A DNA stretch of 64,000 bases from assembly GCA_902492235.1 (NCBI GenBank), contig CABUKS010000010.1, positions 3,939-67,938 on the forward strand, in the 5' to 3' direction. The position numbers and the translations under genes are program-made. Below the pieces are notes generated by a model, which saw only the letters and a program-made list of their open reading frames with translations, ran no database searches and was not told the origin of the DNA. Shown here piece by piece: positions 9,417 through 17,647 of the stretch. The stretch is from an uncultured Collinsella sp. Lineage in GTDB: Bacteria; Actinomycetota; Coriobacteriia; Coriobacteriales; Coriobacteriaceae. Each line of letters begins with the position of its first letter. Position 1 is the first letter of the stretch.

Positions 9417-10094
9417 TTATACCTCCAGCGGCACGATCTTGGTGCCATGGAGCTCGGAGACGCCTAGCGCCGCCGCGACCGCGTCGCGATTTGCCGTAGT
9501 GATGCCGCCGCCGGGAAGGATGGTCAAACGATCGCCCGCATACTCGATTAAACGAGCCAGGTGATCGAAATTATCCTCGATCGACGTACCGGCAGCGCCG
9601 CCATGCGTGAGGATGCGTGTGATGCCGCAGTCGGCAAGTGTATCAATCGCATCGAGCTGAGCCTCGGGCGAGAGCTGGTCAAATGCCATGTGGAAGGTGA
9701 TGTCGATGGGCTCACGCTTACATTCCTCGGTCGCGCAGCCCGCGGCCATCACGAGGGCGCCCAACGTAAGTTCGTCGAGCGCCCATCCGCCAGCGCAGGG
9801 TTTGCAGCAGCCAAAGACCAAGCCGTCAACGCCCGCACTCACGACAAGGCCCAAGTCCATCTCCATCATGCGCAGCTCGTCCTGGTTGTAGTGAAAGTCG
9901 CCGCCACGCGGACGGATCATGCACATCACCCGTGCATCGTGCTCATGGGCATAGTTGGTCGTAGCGCTGATAACGCCGGCCGAAGGCGTGGTGCCACCAA
10001 CGGCAAGGTTGTCGCACAGCTCGATACGCCTTGCACCGGCATCGATAGCCGCCGGCACCCGCTCATAGTTCTCGGCACAAAACTCGTACAGCAT
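9417..10094 (-). CDS. cutC: CutC family protein
   Basis: A 225-residue TIM-barrel protein of the CutC family, historically linked to copper homeostasis, though that role is disputed. Visible family motifs: RIELCDNLAVGGTTPS, MIRPRGGDFHYN, FHMAFDQ, ILTHGGA, and ILPGGGIT. ATG at 10094 follows a GGGGG site; in-frame codons further upstream lack one. It is the first gene of a two-gene unit with the GalT-like protein. A long palindrome lies just upstream (10153-10217). Confidence 0.9.
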   Translation of the reverse strand: MLYEFCAENYERVPAAIDAGARRIELCDNLAVGGTTPSAGVISATTNYAHEHDARVMCMIRPRGGDFHYNQDELRMMEMDLGLVVSAGVDGLVFGCCKPCAGGWALDELTLGALVMAAGCATEECKREPIDITFHMAFDQLSPEAQLDAIDTLADCGITRILTHGGAAGTSIEDNFDHLARLIEYAGDRLTILPGGGITTANRDAVAAALGVSELHGTKIVPLEV

Positions 10095-10152
10095 AGATAG
10101 ACCCCCAGATGACAAACGTTTTCCGATGGGCATTGTCGCACGCCCCCATGAA

Positions 10153-10217
10153 GTTGCGGTGGAATAGGGACTGTTTTGGCCTCTGAGGCTCCCATTTAGT
10201 CCCTATTCCACCGCAAC
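10153..10217. repeat. Perfect 20-bp inverted repeat
   Basis: Arms gttgcggtggaatagggact (10153-10172) and its exact complement (10198-10217) around 25 nt. It lies in the 5' region of cutC, beyond the liv operon terminator. There is no U-tract, so it does not look like a simple terminator. It belongs with the other long palindromes in this window. Confidence 0.85.
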
Positions 10218-10267
10218 ATAAAGGGGGCAGAACCAAAGTAACGCCGCAGGCAGAGGACCGACAGCGA

Positions 10268-10367
10268 GCGGGCGCCAGAGCGAACAAATTGGCATGAAAA
10301 GAGGGCGGCATAGACCTTCTGGTCATGCTGCCCTCTTTGAATGACAAGTTGTCGCTCTGGCGCCCGC
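10268..10367 (-). terminator. Nested palindrome and terminator of the liv operon
   Basis: The inner hairpin (10298-10338) pairs aaagagggcggcat with atgctgccctcttt plus a GACC/GGTC extension, and on the minus strand is followed by TTTT. The outer arms (10268-10283 and 10352-10367) form a perfect 16-bp inverted repeat. A further 9-bp hairpin (10383-10404) directly follows the livF stop. Together these probably end liv transcription. Confidence 0.7.
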
Positions 10368-10410
10368 GCAGCGTCGACTGGTCCGCCGTTCGGTAGAACG
10401 GCGGAACCGC

Positions 10411-11124
10411 CTAACCGCCCAGGTAGGCTTTACGCACGTTGTCGTCGTGCAGCAGCTCTTGGCCCGTGCCGGTCATGGTGATCTTGCCGGTCTCGAGCAC
10501 GTAGCCGCGTGTGGCGATGGAAAGAGCCATCTGCGCATTTTGCTCGACCAGAAGCACAGTGGTGCCGGCCTTGTGCAGGTCCTCAACAATCTGGAAGATC
10601 TGTTCGATCAGAATCGGCGCCAGGCCCATGGAAGGCTCGTCGAGCATGAGCAGCTTGGGGTTACTCATAAGGGCACGGCCCATAACGAGCATCTGCTGCT
10701 CGCCGCCCGAAAGGGTGCCGGCGACCTGGCGACGGCGCTCCTTCAGGCGCGGGAACTGCTCATAGACGCGCTCCAGGCCCGGAGCCACCGTGGACTTGGG
10801 CTGTGTATAAGCGCCCATCTCCAGGTTCTCCTCGACCGTCATCTGCAAAAAGGCGCGACGGCCCTCGGGGACCTGAGCCAGGCCCTTACCAACCAGCTTG
10901 TCGGCAGGCGTATGGGTAATGTCCTCGCCCATAAACTTGATGGAGCCGGTCTTGGAACGCAGCAGGCCCGAGACGGTCTTAAGCGTCGTGGACTTACCGG
11001 CGCCGTTGGCACCGATCAGAGCCACGATCTCGCCCTCGTTGACGTTAAAGGAGATGTCCTTGATGGCGTGGATAGCGCCGTACCAGACGTTGATGTTGTA
11101 GACGGAAAGCATCGGCTCTGCCAT
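10411..11124 (-). CDS. livF: Branched-chain amino-acid ABC transporter ATPase LivF
   Basis: One of two cytoplasmic ATPases driving LIV-type uptake. The 237-residue chain has Walker A GANGAGKST (38-46), ABC signature LSGGEQQ (138-144) and Walker B LLMLDEP (158-164), with the LivF-typical EPSMGLAP and EGRRAF motifs. The length is normal. It is the last gene of livKHMGF; its start directly abuts the livG stop. Confidence 0.96.
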   Translation of the reverse strand: MAEPMLSVYNINVWYGAIHAIKDISFNVNEGEIVALIGANGAGKSTTLKTVSGLLRSKTGSIKFMGEDITHTPADKLVGKGLAQVPEGRRAFLQMTVEENLEMGAYTQPKSTVAPGLERVYEQFPRLKERRRQVAGTLSGGEQQMLVMGRALMSNPKLLMLDEPSMGLAPILIEQIFQIVEDLHKAGTTVLLVEQNAQMALSIATRGYVLETGKITMTGTGQELLHDDNVRKAYLGG

Positions 11125-11985
11125 TTAGTTCTCCCCCTTATCCTGCTTGCCCAGATACGCCTCGATAACGGCGTCGTTGTTCTGGATTTCCTCGGCCGTG
11201 CCCTTGGCGATGACCTTACCAAAGTTGAGCACACAGATGCCCTCGCAAATATTCATGACGAGCGACATGTCGTGCTCGATAAGCATGATGGCAATGCCGA
11301 AGGTGTCGCGAATCTTAACGATGTTCTCCATGAGTTCCGCGGTCTCGGACGGGTTCATGCCGGCGGCAGGCTCGTCGAGCAGCAGCAGTTTGGGGTTGGT
11401 GGCAAGCGCGCGGACGATCTCCAGACGACGCTGGGCGCCGTAAGGCAGCGAGCCAGCCTGCTCGTTTGCCAGATGCTCCATATCAAAGATGGACAGCAGC
11501 TCCATGGCACGCTCGTGGGCGGCCTTCTCGTGCTTCCAATACGTCGGCAGGCGCAGCACGCCCTCAAAGCCGGAGTAACGCTCCTGGTTATGCAGGCCGA
11601 CCTTAACGTTATCCTCCACCGTCATGGTGTTGAACAGACGAATGTTCTGGAAGGTACGAGCAATACCCATACGGTTGACCTGATAGACCGACTTACCCGA
11701 GGTGTCCTCGCCGTCGAGCAGGATGGTGCCGTGCGTGGGCTGGTACACCTTGGTGAGCAGGTTGAAGACCGTGGTCTTGCCGGCACCGTTGGGGCCGATC
11801 AGACCGGCGATCTCGGTCTTGCCGATAGTCAGGCTAAAGTCGTCGACTGCCTTAAGGCCGCCAAACTCAATGCCCAGGTGGATGCACTCGAGTGCCGGGC
11901 GCTCGCCCAGGTCACGATCGGGAACGATGGCGCCAGAAGGATACGGGACCATCTTGCCCTTGTTGAACTCAAATTTACTGGACAT
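11125..11985 (-). CDS. livG: Branched-chain amino-acid ABC transporter ATPase LivG
   Basis: A 286-residue ABC ATPase with Walker A GPNGAGKT (64-71), the LivG-typical GIARTFQNIRLF, signature LPYGAQRRLEIVRAL (an LSGGQ variant usual in LivG) and Walker B LLLLDEPAAGMNP. ATG at 11985 is preceded by AGGAGGT 8 nt upstream; an in-frame codon nine residues earlier lacks a site. It overlaps livM by 11 bp. Confidence 0.95.
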   Translation of the reverse strand: MSSKFEFNKGKMVPYPSGAIVPDRDLGERPALECIHLGIEFGGLKAVDDFSLTIGKTEIAGLIGPNGAGKTTVFNLLTKVYQPTHGTILLDGEDTSGKSVYQVNRMGIARTFQNIRLFNTMTVEDNVKVGLHNQERYSGFEGVLRLPTYWKHEKAAHERAMELLSIFDMEHLANEQAGSLPYGAQRRLEIVRALATNPKLLLLDEPAAGMNPSETAELMENIVKIRDTFGIAIMLIEHDMSLVMNICEGICVLNFGKVIAKGTAEEIQNNDAVIEAYLGKQDKGEN

Positions 11986-13063
11986 CGGCTGCCACCTCCT
12001 TCTTGGAAGCAAAGCGGTCCTTGACGCGACCGAAGAACGCCTTGAGCTGCGGGTTATTAGTAAAGACCATGACCAGGATCAGCACGATGGCGTAGATGAG
12101 CATGCGGTAGTCCGAGAACTGACGGAGCAGCTCGGGGAGCACCGTGAGCAGCGCCGCGGCGATAACGGAGCCGCGCATGTTGCCCAGGCCGCCCAGGACC
12201 ACGAACACCAGGATGAGGATGGACGTGTTGAAGTCGAACTTGGTGGCGGAGAGCTGCGAGAAGTTACCGCCGAACAGGGCTCCGGCAGCACCGGCGAGGG
12301 CAGCGGAAACCACGAAGGCGATCATGCGGTACTCGGTGACGGAGATGCCTACGGACTCGGCTGCAATCTTGTTATCGCGCACGGCCATGATGGCACGGCC
12401 GGTACGGCTGCGAACCAGGTTGAGCACGATCACGAGTGCGACCATGACTAGGATGGCACCGGCGAGGAAGGTCGAGTACGTCGACACGCCCGAGGCGCCC
12501 TGGGCACCCTTGATGATGGCGGTGCCGTCCTCGAGCAGGTGCAGGTCGTCGATCGTAGAGTTGCCCGTGATGTTAAAGATCACATGCAGGCCGCGCGAGT
12601 CGACGCCCACGATAAGGCAAGTGACGATCTCTTTGATGATCTCGCCAAAAGCCAGCGTCACGATGGCCAGATAGTCGCCGCTCAGGCGCAGGACCGGGAT
12701 ACCGATCAAGAAGCCCAAGACGGCAGCGGCGATAGCGCCGACCACGATGCTGATGATAAGGCGCACCGGATCGGAGGGAACGGCACTCTCGAGGGCGACC
12801 GCGGTGACGATGCCCGTGTAGGCACCGACACTCATAAAGCCCGCATGGCCCAGCGACAGGTCGCCCGCGATGCCGACGACAAGGTTGAGGGAAATGGCCA
12901 TGACGATGTAGGCCGTAATAGGAACCAACTGACCGGCGATCATGCGCGGAATCATGTGGTTCGACTGCATAAAGAACACGATGGCGAAGGCCACGATGCA
13001 CATGGCGTACGTAACAAAGTCGTGACGCGTCTGTTTATCTTTAAGAAACTTCATAGCGCTCAC
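11975..13063 (-). CDS. livM: Branched-chain amino-acid ABC permease LivM
   Basis: A 362-residue inner-membrane permease with 8-10 hydrophobic helices and the LivM signatures GDLSLGHAGFMSVGAYTG and VVLGGLGNMRGSVIAA. It pairs with LivH to form the channel. GTG at 13063 directly follows the livH stop; ATG three codons in (13054) is equally possible. Its 3' end overlaps livG, so translation is coupled. Confidence 0.94.
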   Translation of the reverse strand: MSAMKFLKDKQTRHDFVTYAMCIVAFAIVFFMQSNHMIPRMIAGQLVPITAYIVMAISLNLVVGIAGDLSLGHAGFMSVGAYTGIVTAVALESAVPSDPVRLIISIVVGAIAAAVLGFLIGIPVLRLSGDYLAIVTLAFGEIIKEIVTCLIVGVDSRGLHVIFNITGNSTIDDLHLLEDGTAIIKGAQGASGVSTYSTFLAGAILVMVALVIVLNLVRSRTGRAIMAVRDNKIAAESVGISVTEYRMIAFVVSAALAGAAGALFGGNFSQLSATKFDFNTSILILVFVVLGGLGNMRGSVIAAALLTVLPELLRQFSDYRMLIYAIVLILVMVFTNNPQLKAFFGRVKDRFASKKEVAADVQ

Positions 13064-13945
13064 CTACACCTTCTCGGGGACGTACTTGCCCAAGAGGCCG
13101 GCAGGCTTGACGAGCAGGACGATGATCAAAACACCAAAGACGATGGAGTTGGCAAGACTCGTGGAAATGTAGGCCTGCGCCATCGCCTCGATGATGCCGA
13201 TGAGAATGCCACCGACAAAGGCACCGGGGATGGAACCGATGCCACCGAAGACGGCGGCGTCGAAGGCTTTGATGCCAGGCATGGCGCCCGTCGTGGGCTG
13301 CAGCACCGGCGAGTAGGAGCACAAGAGCACGCCGGCGATGGCGGCAAGGGCGGAGCCGATGGCGAACGTCATCGAGATGGTGCGGTTGACGTTGATGCCC
13401 ATGAGCTGAGCGGCGGCCTTGTCCTCGGACACGGCGCGCATGGCCTTGCCCATCTTGGTCTTACCTGTAAAGAACATCAGGCCGGCCATGATAACCAGGC
13501 AGGCGACGATGGTCACGAGCGAGACGGCGCTTACGTTGAACTTAGCCAAGAACTCCGGCACCTGGAAGATGACGAGCGAAGTGAAGTTCTTGGGCGTAGC
13601 GCCCCACAGAAGCTGCGCGGCGTTCTGCAGGAAGTAAGACACGCCGATAGCCGTGATCAGAACGGCCAGCGGGCCTGCCTGACGCAGCGGCTTATAGGCC
13701 AGACCCTCGATGAGAACACCGAGAACGGTACAGACCACACAAGAGAGAACTACAGATGCCCAGCCCGGGAGGCCGAGATACGACGTGGCGCAGAACGAGA
13801 CATAGGCACCGACCATGATGACATCGCCGTGAGCGAAGTTGAGCATCTTGGCGATACCGTAGACCATGGTGTAGCCCAACGCGATGATGGCGTAGACGCT
13901 GCCCATGGACAGGCCGTTGACCAGGTATTGGATAAAGACCGTCAT
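13064..13945 (-). CDS. livH: Branched-chain amino-acid ABC permease LivH
   Basis: A 293-residue membrane permease with the LivH signature LNFAHGDVIMVGAY, plus FGGIGSIPGAFVGG near the end. ATG at 13945 (MTVFIQYLVNGLSMGS) is chosen because GGGGG lies 9 nt upstream; ATG three codons earlier directly abuts that site and is less likely. A 12-13 bp hairpin separates it from livK. Confidence 0.94.
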   Translation of the reverse strand: MTVFIQYLVNGLSMGSVYAIIALGYTMVYGIAKMLNFAHGDVIMVGAYVSFCATSYLGLPGWASVVLSCVVCTVLGVLIEGLAYKPLRQAGPLAVLITAIGVSYFLQNAAQLLWGATPKNFTSLVIFQVPEFLAKFNVSAVSLVTIVACLVIMAGLMFFTGKTKMGKAMRAVSEDKAAAQLMGINVNRTISMTFAIGSALAAIAGVLLCSYSPVLQPTTGAMPGIKAFDAAVFGGIGSIPGAFVGGILIGIIEAMAQAYISTSLANSIVFGVLIIVLLVKPAGLLGKYVPEKV

Positions 13946-14021
13946 GTTCCACATCCCCCTTTCGAATAGGTTTCCAGTTAATGTATGAAACAGGGACGTT
14001 ACATCGTCCCTAGATACCAAG

Positions 14022-14053
14022 CAAGCAGGGAAGGCCAAAACCTCCCCTGCTTG
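14022..14053 (-). terminator. Hairpin between livK and livH
   Basis: A 13-bp stem with one G-U pair (caagcagggaagg / cctcccctgcttg) and a 6-nt loop. On the minus strand no U-tract follows. This fits an mRNA-stabilising or partial attenuation hairpin that lets the binding protein be made in excess over the permeases. A second small hairpin (13993-14010, gggacg / cgtccc) follows. Confidence 0.55.
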
Positions 14054-14084
14054 GGATCAAAACCGCTCTATGTAAGGCGGCCAA

Positions 14085-15272
14085 TTAGGCCTGTACGTAC
14101 TTGCCGTCGGTGATGACGTACGCCGTGGGCTCCTTCTGGACCTGACCCTTATCGTTCCAGGTGAGCTTGCCTGTCAGACCGTCAACGGTAATCTTGAGCA
14201 TAGCCTTGGACAGTTTCTCGGCGACCTCGGTCGGATCGGCGTCGACACCAAGACCGGCCTCCTTGACGGCCTCGGCCACCGCGTGCACGCCGTCGTAGGC
14301 GTCGGCGGCAAACTGGTCGGGGGTATCGCCGTACTTATCCTTGTAAGCGTTGACGAAGTCGGCGTTCTTCTCGTCGTCGGCGGAGAACGGGGTCATGAGC
14401 AGCAGACCCTCGGCAAGAGAGGTGTCGAAGCCCTCAACGCCCAGGATGCCGTCCATGCCGTCGCAGCCCATCATCTTGACGTCGTAGCCCATGTCCTTGG
14501 CGTTCTTGAGCAGGACGGACGCCGGCGTGTAGTAGATCGGCGCAAAGATCATGGTGGCACCGGCCTGCTTGGCCTTGGTCAGCTGGTTGGTAAAGCTCGT
14601 GGCGGAGTCGTCCTTAAAGGTCTCCTCGTCGACAATCTCGAGCTTGGACTCAGCGGCCTGGGCCTTAAAGGAATCTGCGATGCCCGAAGAATAGGCGTCG
14701 CCGGAGTTATAGAACAGCACGAACTTCTCGTCCGCATACTTCTGCGCCAGGAACTTGGCAGCGTTGACACCCTGGTTGGGGTCGGTGAAGCAAACCTGGA
14801 AGACGCAATCCTTGCCGTCGGTGACGTCCTCGGAGGACGCGGACGGGGTGATCATGAACGTCTTGGGGTCGTTACCGCACTCTGCGGCAACGGCAACCGA
14901 CGCACCCGTGGTGGTCGGACCGACGAGGGCCTGCATGCCCCAGTCGAGCAGGGTGTTGAAGGCGTTGACGGCCTTCTCACCGTCGGCCTGGTCATCCTCG
15001 GCCTTGCTGGCAAGCGGCAGCTCCTTGGTGGAGAAGTCCTTGCAGCCAAGCTCGACACCCTGGGTAACGGACTTGCCGTAGGACGCGTTGGCGCCGGTCA
15101 GCGGGCCGATGGTGCCGATCTTAAACGAAGCGTCGCCCGAAGCGGAACCGCTGTCGCCGCCGTTGGAGGAGCAGCCAGCTAGAATGGACATCGCCCCCAG
15201 ACCTGCTGCGCTCGCGATAACGCTCCTGCGATTCATAACAGGGTTCAATGACTTACCGGTGAGGCTCGACAT
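14085..15272 (-). CDS. livK: Branched-chain amino-acid substrate-binding lipoprotein LivK
   Basis: A 395-residue periplasmic-binding-protein-like receptor anchored by lipid. The leader has RRSVIA, a hydrophobic run and lipobox LAGC with C34 as the modified residue; the paired arginines could allow Tat export. The mature part starts with the family's IGTIGPLTGANASYGK. The ligand is probably leucine, isoleucine or valine from operon context. ATG has AGGAGAG 6 nt upstream. The AT-rich region 15340-15440 probably holds the promoter (for example TTGAAA with a poor -10). A decayed paralogue lies just upstream at 15544-15897. Confidence 0.94.
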   Translation of the reverse strand: MSSLTGKSLNPVMNRRSVIASAAGLGAMSILAGCSSNGGDSGSASGDASFKIGTIGPLTGANASYGKSVTQGVELGCKDFSTKELPLASKAEDDQADGEKAVNAFNTLLDWGMQALVGPTTTGASVAVAAECGNDPKTFMITPSASSEDVTDGKDCVFQVCFTDPNQGVNAAKFLAQKYADEKFVLFYNSGDAYSSGIADSFKAQAAESKLEIVDEETFKDDSATSFTNQLTKAKQAGATMIFAPIYYTPASVLLKNAKDMGYDVKMMGCDGMDGILGVEGFDTSLAEGLLLMTPFSADDEKNADFVNAYKDKYGDTPDQFAADAYDGVHAVAEAVKEAGLGVDADPTEVAEKLSKAMLKITVDGLTGKLTWNDKGQVQKEPTAYVITDGKYVQA

Positions 15273-15543
15273 GCGGCTCTCCTCTCAAATCTCGTCGGGT
15301 TTCGGTTACCCGACAGGCCATCCTTCGCCGTGTTCGGCGTTCGCAAAATAGTAGACGCTTTAGTTGAGAAAAGTGGCGATTATTTCAACTTTTCTTTTGT
15401 TTTGTCCATTTATCCATAATTATGCGTATTTCTATCAGTTTATGCAGTTTAGACACTTTATTGTGCGAAAGCAATGTTTCCGTTCTGTTACAGGCGTCCC
15501 CGCCCTGAATAAAACAGCCTCACCGGTCGCGCTTTATGCGCGC

Positions 15544-15897
15544 TTAGGCGGCGATGTACTTGCCGTCCTGGATCACATAGGCTGTAGCGGGCTTCTCGAC
15601 CTGACCTTCGTCGTTCCACGTCAACTCGCCCGTCAGGCCCTCGATCTTGATCTTGCGCATGGCCTTGGTCAGCTGGTTGGTAAAGCTCGTGGCAGAATCG
15701 TCCTTAAAGGTCTCGGTATCGACGATGTCGAGCTTGGATGCCTTGGCCTGCTCGGCAAAGGCATCGGCAACGCCCGAACTATACGTATCGCCGGAGTTGT
15801 AGAACAGGGCAATCTTGGCGTCTGCATACTTCTCAGCCAAGAACTTCGCGGCGCTGGCGCCCATGGTGGGGTCGGTGAAGCAAACCTTATGGTGCAA
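15544..15897 (-). pseudogene. Decayed livK paralogue
   Basis: The 117 encoded residues align with two separate parts of the intact LivK next door. The first runs from VCFTDPTMGASAAKFLAEKYA through SFTNQLTKA, and then jumps directly to KIKIEGLTGELTWND and the C-terminus GKYIAA. The N-terminal part, including signal peptide and lipobox, is missing, and about 140 residues between TNQLTKA and KAM are deleted. The deletion join falls on a short TKA/SKA repeat, as expected for slippage recombination. A tandem livK duplication that then decayed explains this best. The short open frame is unlikely to yield a working receptor. Confidence 0.85.
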
Positions 15898-16081
15898 ACG
15901 TTGACAGTTTGTTACGGAGTTCCGTTTGTAGCGAGCATGTTTCCAATGTTTCCGCAGCGTTTCGGGGGCGCCGTTTTGTGCGACTCCTGTTGCCTGGCGA
16001 GCACGCGCCCTCGGTTCACGCTAGAATGCACTCAACCTTTAAGCGGTTAATCCATCTATAAGATGCACGAAGGAGCTATCT

Positions 16082-17425
16082 ATGAGCGAACCCCTGCGCA
16101 CCGTGAACGTCGGTCTGATCGGTCTGGGAACCGTCGGCGGCGGCGTGGCCCGTCTGATCAAGAGCCACCACGATGAGTACCTGGCAGCCTACGGCATCGA
16201 CCTTAAGCTGACCCGTGCCTGCGCGCTTGCCTGGGAGCAGGCCGAGGCAGCCGGCATTGAGCGTGAGGCCTTTACGGGCGACTGGCACGATGTCGTCACC
16301 GACCCCGCCGTCGACATCGTCGTCGAGCTGATCGGTGGTGAGCATCCTGCAACCGAGATCTTCACCACTGCCTTTGAGCACGGCAAGCACGTCGTCTCTG
16401 CCAACAAGGCCCTGCTGGGCCGTCACGTCGAGACGCTCGCCGAGAAGGCGCGCGCGTGCGGCGTGCAGATTAAGTGCGAGGCCAGCTGCGGCGGCGGCAT
16501 CCCCATCGTGAGCACGCTCGAGCACGACCTGGTGGGCAACAAGATCCTGACCATCGCCGGCATCCTCAACGGCACCACCAACTACATCCTGTCGCGCATG
16601 GACGCCGAGGGCGCCGATTACGCTGACGTGCTCGCCGACGCACAGGCCAAGGGCTATGCCGAGGCCGACCCGTCCGCCGACGTCGACGGCTTCGATGCCG
16701 CCAGCAAGACGGCGATCCTCGCCTCCATCGGCTTTGGCACCCGCGTGACCACCGACGATGTGTACCAGCAGGGCATCCGTACCATCGGTGCCGAGGACAT
16801 CGCCCAGGCCCGCGAGCTCGGCTACACCATTAAGCTGCTGGGCATCGCCCGCAACACCGACGCCGGCGTCGACGTTCGTGTGCACCCCACGCTGATCCCC
16901 GCCGACCACATGCTTGCCAAGGTCAACGGCGCCATGAACGCTGTCTACGTGGTAGGCGACGCCGTGGGCGAGACCATGTTCTACGGTGCCGGTGCAGGCT
17001 CCTTCCCCACCGCAAGCGCCGTCGTGGGCGACATCCTGTCGCTCTCCGAGCAGATCAGCCGCGGCGTGGCTCCGCTGCCCGAGATTGAGCCCTATGGTCA
17101 CAACCTCGCCTTTAAGCCCATGGACGAGCTCCAGACCAAGTACTATGTGCGCCTGAAGGTCGCCGACCGCGTAGGCGCCCTGTCCGAGACGGTCGACATC
17201 TTTGCCAAGCACAACATCTCGATCTCGCTCATCAACCAGGTCGAGGACGGCAAGTCGGGCGTCAGCGATGCCTGCTCGGTCATCTTCCTGACGCACCGCG
17301 CGCTCGAGAAGGACGTCCAGGCTGCCGCGACCGAGCTTGCCAGCGTCGACTGCGTGGCCGAGGTCGCCAACGTCCTGCGCATCGAGGACGTTGAGGCTTG
17401 GACCGAAGGCGTCATGGCGAACTAA
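16082..17425 (+). CDS. hom: Homoserine dehydrogenase
   Basis: Reduces aspartate-4-semialdehyde to homoserine on the way to threonine and methionine. The 447-residue chain has the NAD(P)-binding GLGTVGGG (14-21), the homoserine dehydrogenase core with SANKALLG, GILNGTTNYIL and DVDGFDAASK, and a C-terminal ACT domain (about 350-435, YYVRLKVADRVGALSE) for threonine feedback. The length is normal for the ACT-bearing form. GGAG precedes ATG. TATAAG near 16056 and TAGAAT at 16022 are possible -10 boxes without good partners. Confidence 0.96.
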   Translation: MSEPLRTVNVGLIGLGTVGGGVARLIKSHHDEYLAAYGIDLKLTRACALAWEQAEAAGIEREAFTGDWHDVVTDPAVDIVVELIGGEHPATEIFTTAFEHGKHVVSANKALLGRHVETLAEKARACGVQIKCEASCGGGIPIVSTLEHDLVGNKILTIAGILNGTTNYILSRMDAEGADYADVLADAQAKGYAEADPSADVDGFDAASKTAILASIGFGTRVTTDDVYQQGIRTIGAEDIAQARELGYTIKLLGIARNTDAGVDVRVHPTLIPADHMLAKVNGAMNAVYVVGDAVGETMFYGAGAGSFPTASAVVGDILSLSEQISRGVAPLPEIEPYGHNLAFKPMDELQTKYYVRLKVADRVGALSETVDIFAKHNISISLINQVEDGKSGVSDACSVIFLTHRALEKDVQAAATELASVDCVAEVANVLRIEDVEAWTEGVMAN

Positions 17426-17454
17426 TTCGCTCTTCGCTATACGGCATATATGTT

Positions 17455-17526
17455 TTCCTAGCGAGCGATATGTCCTTCCATATCACGGGCGCCGTGCTCC
17501 CCGTCGACGGAGCCGCCCGCTCCTAA
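17455..17526 (+). pseudogene. C-terminal remnant of a short-chain dehydrogenase
   Basis: In one frame this reads FLASDMSFHITG, then AVLPVDGAARS and stop. That is the standard end of an SDR oxidoreductase (xLASDxSxxITGxxLxVDGG). Nothing upstream in frame belongs to an SDR, as the hom gene ends 29 bp earlier. I read it as the last 23 codons of a gene whose body was deleted. Confidence 0.5.
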
Positions 17527-17571
17527 AGGTCGCAAGCCACGACTTCGAACCTCAACGAGGCCCAACGCAAA

Positions 17572-17608
17572 AGACGCGCTGTCTGCATCAACCGCAGACA
17601 GCGCGCCT
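17572..17608. terminator. Bidirectional terminator between hom and the antiporter
   Basis: A 15-bp stem with one G-U pair (agacgcgctgtctgc / gcagacagcgcgcct), 7-nt loop, A-rich on the left and followed by ttctattattt on the right. It serves the two converging genes. Confidence 0.75.
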
Positions 17609-17647
17609 TCTATTATTTGGACGGAACCCGTATCCCGACATTCCTTG

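Noticed and set aside
12539..13969. 476-codon plus-strand frame very rich in D, G, H and R
   Set aside because: Antisense to livM and livH; the odd composition is what reversed hydrophobic codons give.
15901..15930. Perfect TTGACA upstream of hom
   Set aside because: No acceptable -10 at 16-18 bp (gtttgt or tttgta), and it is 170 bp from the gene; not enough to call a promoter.
16076..17296. 406-codon open frame on the minus strand opposite hom
   Set aside because: A shadow of the homoserine dehydrogenase gene; no motifs and G/V/L/A-rich translation.
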